From the NCBI GenBank assembly GCA_035328465.1, contig DAOLIQ010000077.1, positions 1 through 15,577 of the forward strand: a stretch of 15,577 bases of DNA. The letters run 5' to 3'. The notes under the pieces were generated by a model. That model did not search any database and was not told the DNA's origin. It worked only from the letters and a program-made list of their open reading frames with translations. The position numbers were made by a program, and so were the translations under genes. This DNA comes from JADJEI01 sp035328465. GTDB taxonomy: Bacteria > Bacteroidota > Ignavibacteria > Ignavibacteriales > Ignavibacteriaceae. Shown in pieces: positions 1 to 8,474 of this stretch (the stretch's first letter is position 1; every line of letters begins with the position of its first letter).

Positions 1-224
1 TTTTTAGATTATGATCTCCGAAGGACAAAATGACTTTAATAGGTATTTTTTATTTTTCAGAAGGCTATATGATTTATTGCTAAGGCTCGTTTGCTTTGAG
101 TTTTTATGCGGTTAGTGAACTTATCATTTGATTCTGTGGTGAATAGAGAAGTGTTATTGATTTTGTTTCTTCTCATTATACCCGCTTATTATTTAAACTA
201 GACCATTTAAATTTTTAATTTAAG

Positions 225-959
225 TCAGGAATTTTTCAGCGGCTTCTTGTTATATATCACCGGCATCTTGAATTTCCACTTTTTCCATAATTCTTCATTC
301 AGTAATAACTCAACCATAAAATGACTAACATTTATTCTGCTGCTTTTCCCCGCATCAAAAACAGGACTTCTTTTCGGTGATTCAACAATTTCATATTCAG
401 TTACTTTTTCTTCGTAAATCAGAGAATCAGGTCTAACTGCAATCCATTCTATTCTAGAATTATTCTCACCTAAATTATTTGAAAGATACTTGGCAGCTTC
501 AACATTATCTTTGTGAGGAGGCAAAACAACACCCATAAAAGAAAGAACAATTCTGTCTTTCAAAGAATATTTTTCATTTATTTTCTTATTTTGATTTGCA
601 GTAGTACTCATAAGAATTACTTTTACTATTTTCTTTTTGCTTGCTTCAATCGCTTCACAAATGTTTTTTATAGAATCACTTACAAGCATTCTTGGTTCTC
701 CAAATAGTCCCTTAAACGAAATATTGTGACCAAGGCAAGAAATAACTGCATCGCAATCATTTATCAACTCAAGATTTTTATTAATATCAAATTCAGATAT
801 GTTTCCAGTAACACATTCTAAAAGTTTTTGATTTCCCAATTCTTTTAACACGCTATTATTCTTGCGTACAACTACTTTTACTTCAACATTTCTGTTTATC
901 AGTTCCTTAACAACCAATCTTCCTGTTGCACCAGAAGCGCCAAGTACGAAAACTTTCAT
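225..959 (-). CDS. Atypical SDR, NAD(P)-binding NmrA-like oxidoreductase/epimerase family protein
   Basis: A 244-residue cytoplasmic protein with an N-terminal Rossmann fold. The opening strand MKVFVLGASGATG carries the glycine-rich dinucleotide motif GASGATG at residues 7-13, the form seen in atypical (NmrA / NAD(P)-binding-10) short-chain dehydrogenases. A second core strand, near VILMSTTANQ around residue 115, sits where classical SDRs have their catalytic serine, but there is no clear YxxxK pair, so catalysis cannot be assumed. Such proteins act as flavin/NAD(P)H reductases, epimerases or redox sensors; the substrate cannot be told from sequence. It is the last gene of a minus-strand group, 71 bases after the M50-like gene. 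The ATG start is the only one that keeps the full Rossmann strand. The family call is firm, the function open. Confidence 0.85.
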   Translation of the reverse strand: MKVFVLGASGATGRLVVKELINRNVEVKVVVRKNNSVLKELGNQKLLECVTGNISEFDINKNLELINDCDAVISCLGHNISFKGLFGEPRMLVSDSIKNICEAIEASKKKIVKVILMSTTANQNKKINEKYSLKDRIVLSFMGVVLPPHKDNVEAAKYLSNNLGENNSRIEWIAVRPDSLIYEEKVTEYEIVESPKRSPVFDAGKSSRINVSHFMVELLLNEELWKKWKFKMPVIYNKKPLKNS

Positions 960-1030
960 AAATATTTTTTCAAAATGTTTTCTAATATGTTTAATGGTGT
1001 TGCCATTACAGCGCTGTTAATATATTTTTT

Positions 1031-1570
1031 CTATAGACCAGTAATTCTGTAAGTAGCTATTACCAAAAGTTCACACAGTATACTTACTGTAAAAAAATAC
1101 CCGTTTTGTTTTAAATCTATCTTCAGTTTATAACTTGCTCTTATAACAATTAGAAGCAAAATTGTAAGCACAATTATCGCTGTTGTATATGTACCGAGCC
1201 CCATAATTGAAGATATTCTTGCTTCATCCTGTTGACTAAATCCTCCAAAGACAAGAGAAAAAAAACGACATACAAATTGAAAGAATAAAACCGGGTAGGC
1301 ATATATCGTCAAATATTTCTCTAAAATTAACAGAGAAACCACAGCTAACAATATCGTAAATGCAGGTCCGCCAATGCTTACATATAAATTATGACTTTCA
1401 TCTAAATAATGTCCCTCTTTAGGCCAGACATAGTTAAGATGATATATCATATCATTTCCTAAAAACTCTCCTACAATCCAATGTCCGAATTCGTGAAAGA
1501 GATAAGAGAAATAAGCTATGGGAATAAACAACAAGTAAAGTCTAACTAATATTTTTTTCTCAGCTATCAT
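1031..1570 (-). CDS. Small M50-like (site-2-protease type) membrane metallopeptidase homologue
   Basis: A 179-residue polytopic membrane protein. Residues 26-30 read HEFGH inside the first hydrophobic segment, a zinc metallopeptidase HExxH motif. It is followed by VSIGGPAF around 65-71, matching the GGP turn typical of M50B-like peptidases. Hydrophobic segments lie near 10-34, 63-83, 88-108, 125-145 and 158-176. An acidic pair, D115-E116 in SQQDEARIS, could supply the third zinc ligand, but the canonical NPDG-type motif is not evident. Members of this family cleave substrates within membranes or, if inactive, act as scaffolds. The start is ATG with an AAAGGA site about 10 bases upstream. It lies 29 bases after the MDR gene and is probably co-transcribed. 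Peptidase activity is inferred from the motif only. Confidence 0.7.
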   Translation of the reverse strand: MIAEKKILVRLYLLFIPIAYFSYLFHEFGHWIVGEFLGNDMIYHLNYVWPKEGHYLDESHNLYVSIGGPAFTILLAVVSLLILEKYLTIYAYPVLFFQFVCRFFSLVFGGFSQQDEARISSIMGLGTYTTAIIVLTILLLIVIRASYKLKIDLKQNGYFFTVSILCELLVIATYRITGL

Positions 1571-1599
1571 AATTTCATATTCCTTTATTTACATCTTCC

Positions 1600-2544
1600 T
1601 TACATGTTACTATTTTTTACAGTTATCGCCACGCCGCCTTTTTTATGCCCCAACTCAACAAATCTATGTGCGTCAATTATTTGTTCGAATGGATAACATC
1701 TATCATTAATTGGAGTAATTTTTTTTGATTCGACAAGTTCATTAATTCTATTTAGACGTTCTGAACTGCATATTAAAGCACTGTCATCAATAGAAACATA
1801 CTTACCACCATTTTTAAGTGATTGCTTGCACGCATCCTTAAGTTGTGATGTTTTTCTTTTTCCGACTGCGTCTAATATAAAATCATAAACTTCCAATTTA
1901 GAAATTGATTCACGCTTTGTGTAATCGAGCGTTTTATCTGCTCCTAACGATTTTATAAATTCTATATTCTTTGCACTGCAAACACCCGTAACTTCCGCGC
2001 CGAGATGTTTGGCATATTGGATTGCTATTGTACCGGAGGTACCGGAAGCACCGTAAATCAGAACTTTTTGATTTGGCTGAATATTCCTTTCCTCAAGAAA
2101 TTGAAACGCAAGAAGCCCGCCATAAGCAGCGGCTGTTGCTTCTTCAAAACTTATGTTACCCGGTTTAATTGCAATGCATCCTTTTTTTGAATCTATTTCT
2201 TTCATGCATTTGTATTCAGCATATGCACCTAACGACATTCCCGTAATTCCATAAACTTGATCGCCGACTTTGAATCTTTTAATTCTTGTGCCAATTTTTT
2301 CTATAACACCCGAAAACACTTCACCAAGTATTTCGTTCCTTGGTTTTAATATGCCAATCATCAATCTAAATGGAATTAGCATACGAAGCGGGACATTTGA
2401 GCTGCGTATAAATATATCACTGTCTGTTACCGATGTCGCATAAATCTTAATAAGTACTTCATTATCATTGGGTGTAGGATTTTTATACTCAACAATTTCT
2501 AAATTTTCCGGTGCACCATATTTTTTACAAACAATTGCTTTCAT
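1600..2544 (-). CDS. NAD(P)-dependent medium-chain dehydrogenase/reductase, quinone-oxidoreductase-like
   Basis: A 314-residue MDR-superfamily protein. The N-terminal GroES-like domain (about 1-125) includes the family stretch FKVGDQVYGI at 91-100. The nucleotide-binding domain begins at VLIYGASGTSG (motif 165-171), followed by AIQYAKHLGAEVTGVCSAKN. This is the layout of zinc-independent quinone oxidoreductases and related alcohol dehydrogenases; the catalytic and structural zinc cysteine clusters are absent. Expected activity is NAD(P)H-dependent reduction of a quinone, enone or aldehyde in the cytoplasm. It starts 17 bases after the DUF4395 stop and ends 29 bases before the M50-like gene, consistent with one operon. 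The ATG start has only a weak AAAGATC-like ribosome site. Substrate unknown. Confidence 0.88.
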   Translation of the reverse strand: MKAIVCKKYGAPENLEIVEYKNPTPNDNEVLIKIYATSVTDSDIFIRSSNVPLRMLIPFRLMIGILKPRNEILGEVFSGVIEKIGTRIKRFKVGDQVYGITGMSLGAYAEYKCMKEIDSKKGCIAIKPGNISFEEATAAAYGGLLAFQFLEERNIQPNQKVLIYGASGTSGTIAIQYAKHLGAEVTGVCSAKNIEFIKSLGADKTLDYTKRESISKLEVYDFILDAVGKRKTSQLKDACKQSLKNGGKYVSIDDSALICSSERLNRINELVESKKITPINDRCYPFEQIIDAHRFVELGHKKGGVAITVKNSNM

Positions 2545-2561
2545 TTGTGATCTTTATATTC

Positions 2562-3224
2562 TCATTTAGTTTGCTCAGTTTTATTACTTCCCATAAAATC
2601 GTATGGTCTTTCACTAAATCTACCATTCATTAAAAAAACTGTAAGAAAGATGAATGCAATAAAGGCAATCAATACAATAAACTGACTTACAGAAGTTTTT
2701 TGAATTTCTTGTTTTGATTTCATATCACAAACTTCGCCAGGACAATGCTGCACTTTATTTTTAAAAAAGAGCGGATAAAATTTACATCCTAAACAAATTC
2801 CAAAAGCTGATTCAAAGAATAGGAATATGAGGCAAATAAGACAGACAATACCTGTAATTGGACCATAAGCATTTACAATAATAAAAAAGTAGAACATTGT
2901 TGCAGATAATACTACACCGATTATCCAGGCAAACTTTTTTTGAGCAGCGCCAACATATTCAGGTGTTTGATTGTGAACGATCAAACGGGCAAAAATTAGG
3001 GTTGGTGAAAATTTAGGATTTATAAACACCCGTATTGCAAAATCTGCAAGGAAAAAAGTTATTACAAACTTTATCGGGACAAAGTTCTCGTTAAACAAAA
3101 TATACATTAGTGAAGTGAAGGTAGCCAAAAACAAAATCCCTGCTGCGGCTCGAATTTCCCTCTCGTTTAATACCGGGATGTTATAACCTTCAACATCTTC
3201 TCCGAATTTAATTATTTTATTCAT
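2562..3224 (-). CDS. DUF4395 family membrane protein with two cysteine pairs
   Basis: A 220-residue integral membrane protein. The opening GYNIPVLNEREIRAAAGI and the stretch with SPTLIFARLIV match the DUF4395 family as I recall it. Hydrophobic segments lie near 24-44, 50-66, 98-118, 122-140 and 180-198. Two cysteine pairs stand out: C144/C147 (GICLGCKFY), at the end of a membrane segment, and C161/C166 (HCPGEVC) just after it. The family is often shorter; here an extra C-terminal segment (about 180-198) and a polar tail extend it. Function is unknown; the cysteine pairs suggest thiol redox chemistry or metal binding. The start is ATG with AGAAGGA upstream. It is the first gene of the four-gene group ending at 225, after a 127-base gap with no recognisable signal. 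Confidence 0.8.
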   Translation of the reverse strand: MNKIIKFGEDVEGYNIPVLNEREIRAAAGILFLATFTSLMYILFNENFVPIKFVITFFLADFAIRVFINPKFSPTLIFARLIVHNQTPEYVGAAQKKFAWIIGVVLSATMFYFFIIVNAYGPITGIVCLICLIFLFFESAFGICLGCKFYPLFFKNKVQHCPGEVCDMKSKQEIQKTSVSQFIVLIAFIAFIFLTVFLMNGRFSERPYDFMGSNKTEQTK

Positions 3225-3351
3225 TTTATTTTCCTTCTACTGTTATTATACAATTCTATATTTATATCAATCTTGAATACCCTAAAATGAACGCAAGCAT
3301 TTCCATTGCAGGTATAAATGATGTTTCTTCCTTTGAAAACTCTCATCACTT

Positions 3352-3843
3352 TTAACTCTTATCACTCGTAATTTTTTTGAATATCAATTCCACAATAATA
3401 TTGTTATCAAGTGTTGCAGTTTCGGTTATCATGTCAGGTGCAGTAAATACAAAATTTATTTTTATTGATGAACTATCAGTAGGATCATTAGAAATGATTT
3501 CACCTGTATGCTCTGTGGTAAACCAGCAAGATCTAATCTCAACAATAGATGATGATTGGATAAGTTCTGCAAGAACAAACTTATCTGTTGTAGCATCATA
3601 TCCAAAAAGTTGTTCTACTGAATCAACTACTTCTCCATTACTCATAACTTGAATAATGCAAGCCATTCCATTCCCGAAAGGCGTATTATCACTTCTGTAA
3701 ATTGTGTTTTTACCCAATTCACATTCCCACTTACCTATAAACTGTTTGATTAACTCAACCTGATTGAGTTGTGTCTGTGTGGTTTGAGCTTCTGTCGCGG
3801 TTATGCTGACTAAAAGGAGTATGACAATTATAATATTTTTCAT
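3352..3843 (-). CDS. Exported lipocalin-like / DUF1579-like small protein
   Basis: With the start at 3843 this is a 163-residue protein opening MKNIIIVILLLVSITATEAQ, a clean Sec signal peptide with cleavage likely after TEA. An in-frame start 26 codons upstream would overlap the previous gene and bury the signal peptide behind a polar, basic stretch, so I reject it. The mature part begins with a helix followed by FIGKWECELGK, the GxW-like opening of lipocalin and DUF1579 beta-barrels, then alternating strands (FGYDATTDKFVLAEL, IVEIRSCWFTTEHTGEI). Such small barrels often bind lipids or other hydrophobic ligands; no ligand can be named. It lies 25 bases after the HEAT-repeat gene in a unit of three exported proteins. 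Family assignment is tentative. Confidence 0.6.
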   Translation of the reverse strand: MKNIIIVILLLVSITATEAQTTQTQLNQVELIKQFIGKWECELGKNTIYRSDNTPFGNGMACIIQVMSNGEVVDSVEQLFGYDATTDKFVLAELIQSSSIVEIRSCWFTTEHTGEIISNDPTDSSSIKINFVFTAPDMITETATLDNNIIVELIFKKITSDKS

Positions 3844-3868
3844 TTTTTTTATGCCTATCTTCGATCTT

Positions 3869-4303
3869 CTATTGCAAAGTCTTGTTTGATCTATTAACAA
3901 GATACTCTTTATAAATTGCATAGTTCATTCTTCTTACTTTTGGATTCTTCTCTGCTGAGGCAAGTTCTTTCAATTCATTCATGCCTTTTTCACTGTTTAT
4001 TCGGAATAACGCCAAGCTTATCAATACCTTAATATGTGCTTCGCTTTCAACTTTTAGTTGTTTGATTAATGCCTCCTCAGTTTCAATGAATCTGTACTGA
4101 CCTGCAAAATAGATTGCACTTTCTCTGACACCTTCATTAGTAGATTGAATCCCCATCTCAAGATTTTGTAACGCAAATTTGCTATTGGTCATATCAGAAA
4201 TTTTTTGATTTTGCCCAAAAGAATCTGCAGCCGATAAAACGGAAAGTGATAAAACAAAAACAAAGTATAAATTTGTTGTTTTATGTATTAATGATTTTTT
4301 CAT
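3869..4303 (-). CDS. Exported small HEAT-repeat protein
   Basis: A 144-residue protein with an N-terminal signal peptide (hydrophobic core about 11-26, cleavage probably near SFGQ). The mature part is almost all alpha-helical with HEAT-like repeats: NEGVRESAIYFAGQY, SEAHIKVLISLALFRI and NPKVRRMNYAIYKEYL each show the spaced hydrophobic residues and the conserved VR/AL positions. About three repeats fit, too few for a complete solenoid, so it may bind a partner protein in the periplasm. The start is supported by a strong GAGGAGAT ribosome site. It follows the type IX sorted gene by 33 bases and precedes the lipocalin-like gene by 25 bases. The specific role is unknown. Confidence 0.65.
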   Translation of the reverse strand: MKKSLIHKTTNLYFVFVLSLSVLSAADSFGQNQKISDMTNSKFALQNLEMGIQSTNEGVRESAIYFAGQYRFIETEEALIKQLKVESEAHIKVLISLALFRINSEKGMNELKELASAEKNPKVRRMNYAIYKEYLVNRSNKTLQ

Positions 4304-4336
4304 TTTAGATCTCCTCTGTTTAATTATTTAAATAAA

Positions 4337-5821
4337 TTACTGAAGAAGTACCATTTTACGTACGATGTTTCCATCATTACCTGCCAACCGATAGATATAC
4401 ATCCCGCTCGATAACCCGGTTGCATTAAAAGTTTCTTTATGGTATCCAGCTTCATATTCTCTATCTGATATTTCTTTTACAAGTTCACCAAGCGTGTTAT
4501 ATATACCCAGTGAATATCTTCCTGTTTTTGGAATTGCAAATTCGATTGTGGTTGTCGGGTTAAATGGATTGGGATAATTTTGAAAAAGTTTAAAGTCAAA
4601 TAAACTTTGTTCATTTTCATCCATTGCTGTTACAGAGCTATCAATTTTAAGGTTGAACGTACAGAAAACTTTAGCATTCGCAGTATCTGTTGCCGTAATT
4701 TTTAAAAATATTGTTCCGGCTGATGTCGGTGTTCCGTTAAAAGTTCTAGTTGAAGAATTAAAACTTAACCATGATGGAAGCGGATTGCCATTACTTAAAG
4801 TTGCGGAATAAGTTAAAGTATTATTTCCATCATCATCAATAAATGTTGTGTCAGGAAAAGTGTAATTGTAATTATGGCCGACTGAATCAGTTTGATTTGG
4901 AATTTTATAGTTTAAATAAGGAATAAAATTTGTGTGGAGCAAGCTATCAATTAAACTATCAATGCGAACCCAATAAACATAAGTGTCAGAATAATCCTGT
5001 TTTGTTCCAGTAGTATAAAACAAGTATTTATTATCTGAAGTTACATAGGGTCCCCACATGCTTAGTCCAAAGTTTATATCAGATCCCAGGCTTTTAGGAT
5101 TCGTCCAGCCGCCATCGGTTTTGTGATAACTGATACTTAATCCAACAGGTTGTGGTTTAGTCGTAATTATAAAAGATTCATCGCGCGAAATATAAAAATC
5201 CAGATTATCCCCGGTGGTACTTACGGGTAATCCCAAGCTTATTACAGACGTATCTGTTCCATTAATTTTTAATTTGCACCAATCTGACGCTCCGATAGTT
5301 GGGCTTGGAACTGAAGAAATATAATAGTTATAATTATTGGTCACTTGTAAGTAATGTGCTGAGTTAAGCCCGGATAAAATTCTTTGCGGATTACTCCAGC
5401 TTGAACCACTTTTAATAGAAATGAATGTCTCATAAACCGAATTACCATTTTGGATATAAGCATTTTGGAAATACATTGTATCACTCTTAACCGATAATGC
5501 AGGCGCAAGATAACCAGGGGATAAATTGAAAGGGCCAGTCCAGATGCCACCTGAATAACTAAAGTACTTAATTGTGTCGCCGGTAGCAGGATAATAATTA
5601 TGCACCACAGAATAATAAATTTCTGTGTTGTCATTAGAAATTGCAATTCTTTCAGCAGCAAATGAGCCTATGCTGACGGGCAGGTTAAATATTTGGGGGA
5701 TGTTTCCCGGAGGTGTCTGTCCTAAATACAAACTATCTTCTGAAATAACTTGAGCAAATATTGGGAATGAGGAAATGACCAACATTGAAACAATAGATAA
5801 AAGCCAATGTGATTTTTTCAT
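4337..5821 (-). CDS. Type IX secretion (T9SS type A sorting domain) protein with propeller-like and Ig-like domains
   Basis: The start at 5821 gives 494 residues and a clean signal peptide (MKKSHWLLSIVSMLVISS... ending FAQ). It has an AAAGGA site 8-9 bases upstream; a start 9 codons earlier would spoil the signal. Residues about 45-300 hold repeats like ISNDNTEIYYS, ISRDESFIITT and TSDNKYLFYTT, resembling PD40/TolB-type propeller blades. About 315-395 is a putative Ig-like (He_PIG) domain with LPSWLSFNSSTRTFNGTP. The last ~85 residues are a type A sorting domain: NYPNPFNPTTTIEFAIP, then GYHKETFNATGLSSGMYIYRL and a basic end, RKMVLLQ. The protein should cross the outer membrane by T9SS and be released or surface-anchored. 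It leads a three-gene unit of exported proteins. The ligand or substrate is unknown. Confidence 0.85.
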   Translation of the reverse strand: MKKSHWLLSIVSMLVISSFPIFAQVISEDSLYLGQTPPGNIPQIFNLPVSIGSFAAERIAISNDNTEIYYSVVHNYYPATGDTIKYFSYSGGIWTGPFNLSPGYLAPALSVKSDTMYFQNAYIQNGNSVYETFISIKSGSSWSNPQRILSGLNSAHYLQVTNNYNYYISSVPSPTIGASDWCKLKINGTDTSVISLGLPVSTTGDNLDFYISRDESFIITTKPQPVGLSISYHKTDGGWTNPKSLGSDINFGLSMWGPYVTSDNKYLFYTTGTKQDYSDTYVYWVRIDSLIDSLLHTNFIPYLNYKIPNQTDSVGHNYNYTFPDTTFIDDDGNNTLTYSATLSNGNPLPSWLSFNSSTRTFNGTPTSAGTIFLKITATDTANAKVFCTFNLKIDSSVTAMDENEQSLFDFKLFQNYPNPFNPTTTIEFAIPKTGRYSLGIYNTLGELVKEISDREYEAGYHKETFNATGLSSGMYIYRLAGNDGNIVRKMVLLQ

Positions 5822-6048
5822 AATAATTTTCCTTTCGATAAAATTCATATAAAATGCTGAACTGTTTTTCAGTCATAAATAATTTTGATTAAACTCGATT
5901 GAAAAATAATTGTTGAAAAAAGTTGTTGTTAGAAATACCTTGTGAAAAGCACCGGGAGTTTGTGAAATCCACTTATGAATGGTAACAGGAGACTATTTGG
6001 AAGGTAAAAGCTCTAATGCAAATTAGATTTATAAATCAAATTAATAAT

Positions 6049-6747
6049 TTAAATACCAATATTTTTTAGTTGTTGAATCCTTTTTCGACTTACTGGTAAA
6101 GATTCTCCGCTTTTTAAGATAACACGATATTTACCACCACCATAAGTTTGGATTGCATCTATCTTTTCAAGATCAACAATATATGATTTGTGAATGCGGT
6201 TGAAGTTAGAAGGTAATAATGGAATAAGCTGTTTTATTGATTTGTCATAAATAACTGTATGTTCATCCTTCAGATGGAGTTCAGTATAAATGTTCGCAGA
6301 CCTGAAATAGCTGATCTCTTCAATCGGTATAACTTTTATTTCAAATCCTTTTTTTACAGAAAGATATTTTATTGAATGTCCATCCAAAGCGTGACTCGAT
6401 TTCAATCTTTGAAAAGCTGCTTTCAATCTTTCAAGATTGTATGGCTTAGGAATAAAATCCAAAACACCATATTCAAATGCTTCAATGGCTCTGCTGATGT
6501 TTGCGGAAATAACAATTGTATGCAATGACTGGCTTACTACTTGTTTTAATAAATCAAATCCGTCTTTCGCATTGAGATTCAAATCTAATAATAAAACATC
6601 AATTGGTTTTTCTTTTAAATAGAACATTGCACTATCCAATGTAGTTTCGATGTGAATGGAAGTAATTTCTTTAGTAAGAATTTGCTCGACAAGTAATTTT
6701 ATATCTTCAGCAGTAGGTCTTTCATCTTCAACAATTAAGATTCGCAT
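6049..6747 (-). CDS. LytTR-family response regulator
   Basis: A 232-residue transcription regulator. The receiver domain (about 1-118) has the acidic pocket E7/D8, the phospho-acceptor D55 in LLLDLNLN, a switch serine at S81 and the conserved K101 in IPKPY. The C-terminal LytTR DNA-binding domain (about 130-230) shows the family stretches YFRSANIYTELHL, FNRIHKSYIVDLEKI and the ending SLPVSRKRIQQL. LytTR proteins bind direct repeats upstream of target genes. The ATG overlaps the kinase stop codon by one base (TAATG), and AAGGAAC lies just upstream inside the kinase gene, so translation is probably coupled. The partner is the adjacent kinase. Targets are unknown; the divergent VWA lipoprotein gene and the kinase's own promoter are the nearest candidates. 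Confidence 0.93.
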   Translation of the reverse strand: MRILIVEDERPTAEDIKLLVEQILTKEITSIHIETTLDSAMFYLKEKPIDVLLLDLNLNAKDGFDLLKQVVSQSLHTIVISANISRAIEAFEYGVLDFIPKPYNLERLKAAFQRLKSSHALDGHSIKYLSVKKGFEIKVIPIEEISYFRSANIYTELHLKDEHTVIYDKSIKQLIPLLPSNFNRIHKSYIVDLEKIDAIQTYGGGKYRVILKSGESLPVSRKRIQQLKNIGI

Positions 6748-8474
6748 TAGCTGTTCCTTATTTCAACTATTGATTCCCAGCCTTTATCCGATTTGCTTGA
6801 TGTAAAATTCCATTTGCCCGGATAACTTTCTTCAAGTCTGCCCTTGATATATTTTGCACCAAAACCAGTTGAACCTTTCGACTCCTCAGGATTAAATTCT
6901 CCATCATTGGAAAGAATATATTTTATACAATCCATGTTCTTTATCCTTTGTAATTTAAAAGTTCCGGCAGTTTTATTTTCATATCCGTGGGTTAATCCGT
7001 TTTCAACAAGTGTATGAAATATCATTGGCGGTATAGTATCGTGTTCATCAATATCTAAGGTTTCTAATTTATAATCAGCACCTTTACGATAACTCATAAT
7101 TGTAAGATGTGCCCTGCATAAATCGATTTCCTGAGTGATAGGGATTTGCTTCAAAGCAGAAATTTGATTTATCATTCTAAACTCCTCAGCCAGAGCTTCA
7201 ATTAGTTTTATTGCTGAATTTGAATCTTTTCTGAGCCAGGCAATTATGGATGTAAGTGTATTTAATACAAAGTGCGGATTAATATTCTTTTTCAGCAATT
7301 CATTCTCTAAGCGTGCAGATTTAAGTAGTGCTTCTTTTTCTGCTGTTTCTGTTCTTGCAAACTGCCTTGCTATGGAAAAGCTGGTGCATATAACCATAGT
7401 TGTTGCTAATCCCGCAAAAGCAAAATTGAAATAATATGCTGTCCAGGCTGCTATTATTCCAATAAAAATAATTAAGCTCTCTTCCCGCCTTTTATACAGT
7501 GCCCACATTGTGATTATGCTGCTTACAATAAGAACAGTTAGAGGCATTATATTAAAAAGATTTCCGATGTTCGTAAAAAATAAGTAGATAAGAAGATTTA
7601 GTACTACGATAGCCCAAATAATTTTTTTAGGAAATGAAAAAAGATATATAAAAAAAGCAGGGAATAGAGTAGTAAATAAAAGTGTAATCAACTGATAAAT
7701 ATAATATTGCCAGTACACAAAAGTAGTCCGTGCATCTATGAAAACTGGAGCCAGCATTGTGGTTGAATCCAATATTACAATTAAACAAATTATGCTAAAT
7801 AATAAATGCACAATTTTTCGTTTTCTTGTGATATAAAGAAAAAGATTAAAAAGAAATGGAATAAATAAAATGCCTGTTATAAAAAATGCCTGATAATATA
7901 ATTTTGCTATTCTCTGTAATAAAGAATCATACTTCCCAATAACTATATCTCCAAAGAACCATTTCCACGAAGAGTAATTGTTATGATTTGATATTCGAAA
8001 AATAAGAGTATGTTCACCACGCGTTACAAGGTTAGGTGGTAGTGCTATATTAAAATCAAATGCGCCCGCTTTTTCATAATCGTTAGTAATTCCAATTATT
8101 CCATTTTGTGCGAGTTTCATTCCATCCCAATAGATTTCATATGCAGTTACAAAATTTATTGGAAAGAGTCCTAATATTTCTTTGCCGCTTACTGAATCTT
8201 TAATAACAATTTTAGTTTTTATAATCCAGTTGCCATCAGTGTATCTAGTATCATCTAATGTAGGCTGAAATAATTGCCACAAAGTATCCGGTAAGTTTGG
8301 AATGGTAAGTTTGGGATCAGAATCTTTTACTATTTGCCAATAATCTAAGTGGATAGATTTCTTGAAAGTTGAGATAATGTTAGGCGGGGGTTCAGTTGCT
8401 GTAATTTTAACATTTATTACCGCAAGAAGAATAATATTAAAATAAAAAACAGCCAAGAGATTTATTTTTTTCAC
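6747..8474 (-). CDS. LytS-type sensor histidine kinase with 7TM-DISM-like sensor region
   Basis: A 575-residue membrane kinase starting with GTG (no ATG fits the signal-like N-terminus MKKINLLAVFYFNIILLAV). Residues about 25-190 form a predicted extracytoplasmic beta-rich domain with the jelly-roll-like stretch GNWIIKTKIVIKD and, later, LIFRISNHNNYSSW. About six to seven membrane segments follow between 190 and 368, the layout of 7TMR-DISM sensors. After a short coiled coil (about 370-396) comes the His_kinase (PF06580) box INPHFVLNTLTSI with H401 as phospho-acceptor. The ATPase part has the N-box TLVENGLTHG (N492) and a glycine-rich GSTGFGAKYIKGRL. The sensed ligand is likely a carbohydrate or other small molecule, by family analogy only. 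It overlaps the response regulator by one base. Confidence 0.9.
   Translation of the reverse strand: MKKINLLAVFYFNIILLAVINVKITATEPPPNIISTFKKSIHLDYWQIVKDSDPKLTIPNLPDTLWQLFQPTLDDTRYTDGNWIIKTKIVIKDSVSGKEILGLFPINFVTAYEIYWDGMKLAQNGIIGITNDYEKAGAFDFNIALPPNLVTRGEHTLIFRISNHNNYSSWKWFFGDIVIGKYDSLLQRIAKLYYQAFFITGILFIPFLFNLFLYITRKRKIVHLLFSIICLIVILDSTTMLAPVFIDARTTFVYWQYYIYQLITLLFTTLFPAFFIYLFSFPKKIIWAIVVLNLLIYLFFTNIGNLFNIMPLTVLIVSSIITMWALYKRREESLIIFIGIIAAWTAYYFNFAFAGLATTMVICTSFSIARQFARTETAEKEALLKSARLENELLKKNINPHFVLNTLTSIIAWLRKDSNSAIKLIEALAEEFRMINQISALKQIPITQEIDLCRAHLTIMSYRKGADYKLETLDIDEHDTIPPMIFHTLVENGLTHGYENKTAGTFKLQRIKNMDCIKYILSNDGEFNPEESKGSTGFGAKYIKGRLEESYPGKWNFTSSKSDKGWESIVEIRNS

Noticed and set aside
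1..33. Possible 3' tail of a plus-strand gene at the left edge
   Set aside because: An open frame of ten codons ends at a TGA, which is too short to support; the rest of 1-224 shows nothing recognisable.
3377..3652. A 91-codon plus-strand open frame
   Set aside because: It is antisense to the lipocalin-like exported gene and has no independent support.
3844..3921. Extended N-terminus of the lipocalin-like protein
   Set aside because: It would overlap the preceding gene and place a polar stretch before a clean signal peptide.
5341..5661. A 106-codon minus-strand open frame
   Set aside because: It is a shifted frame inside the type IX sorted gene, which has clear domains across this stretch.
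6021..6042. AT-only palindrome after the response regulator gene
   Set aside because: AATTAGATTTA-type symmetry in such AT-rich DNA is weak, and there is no GC stem or T-run to call a terminator.
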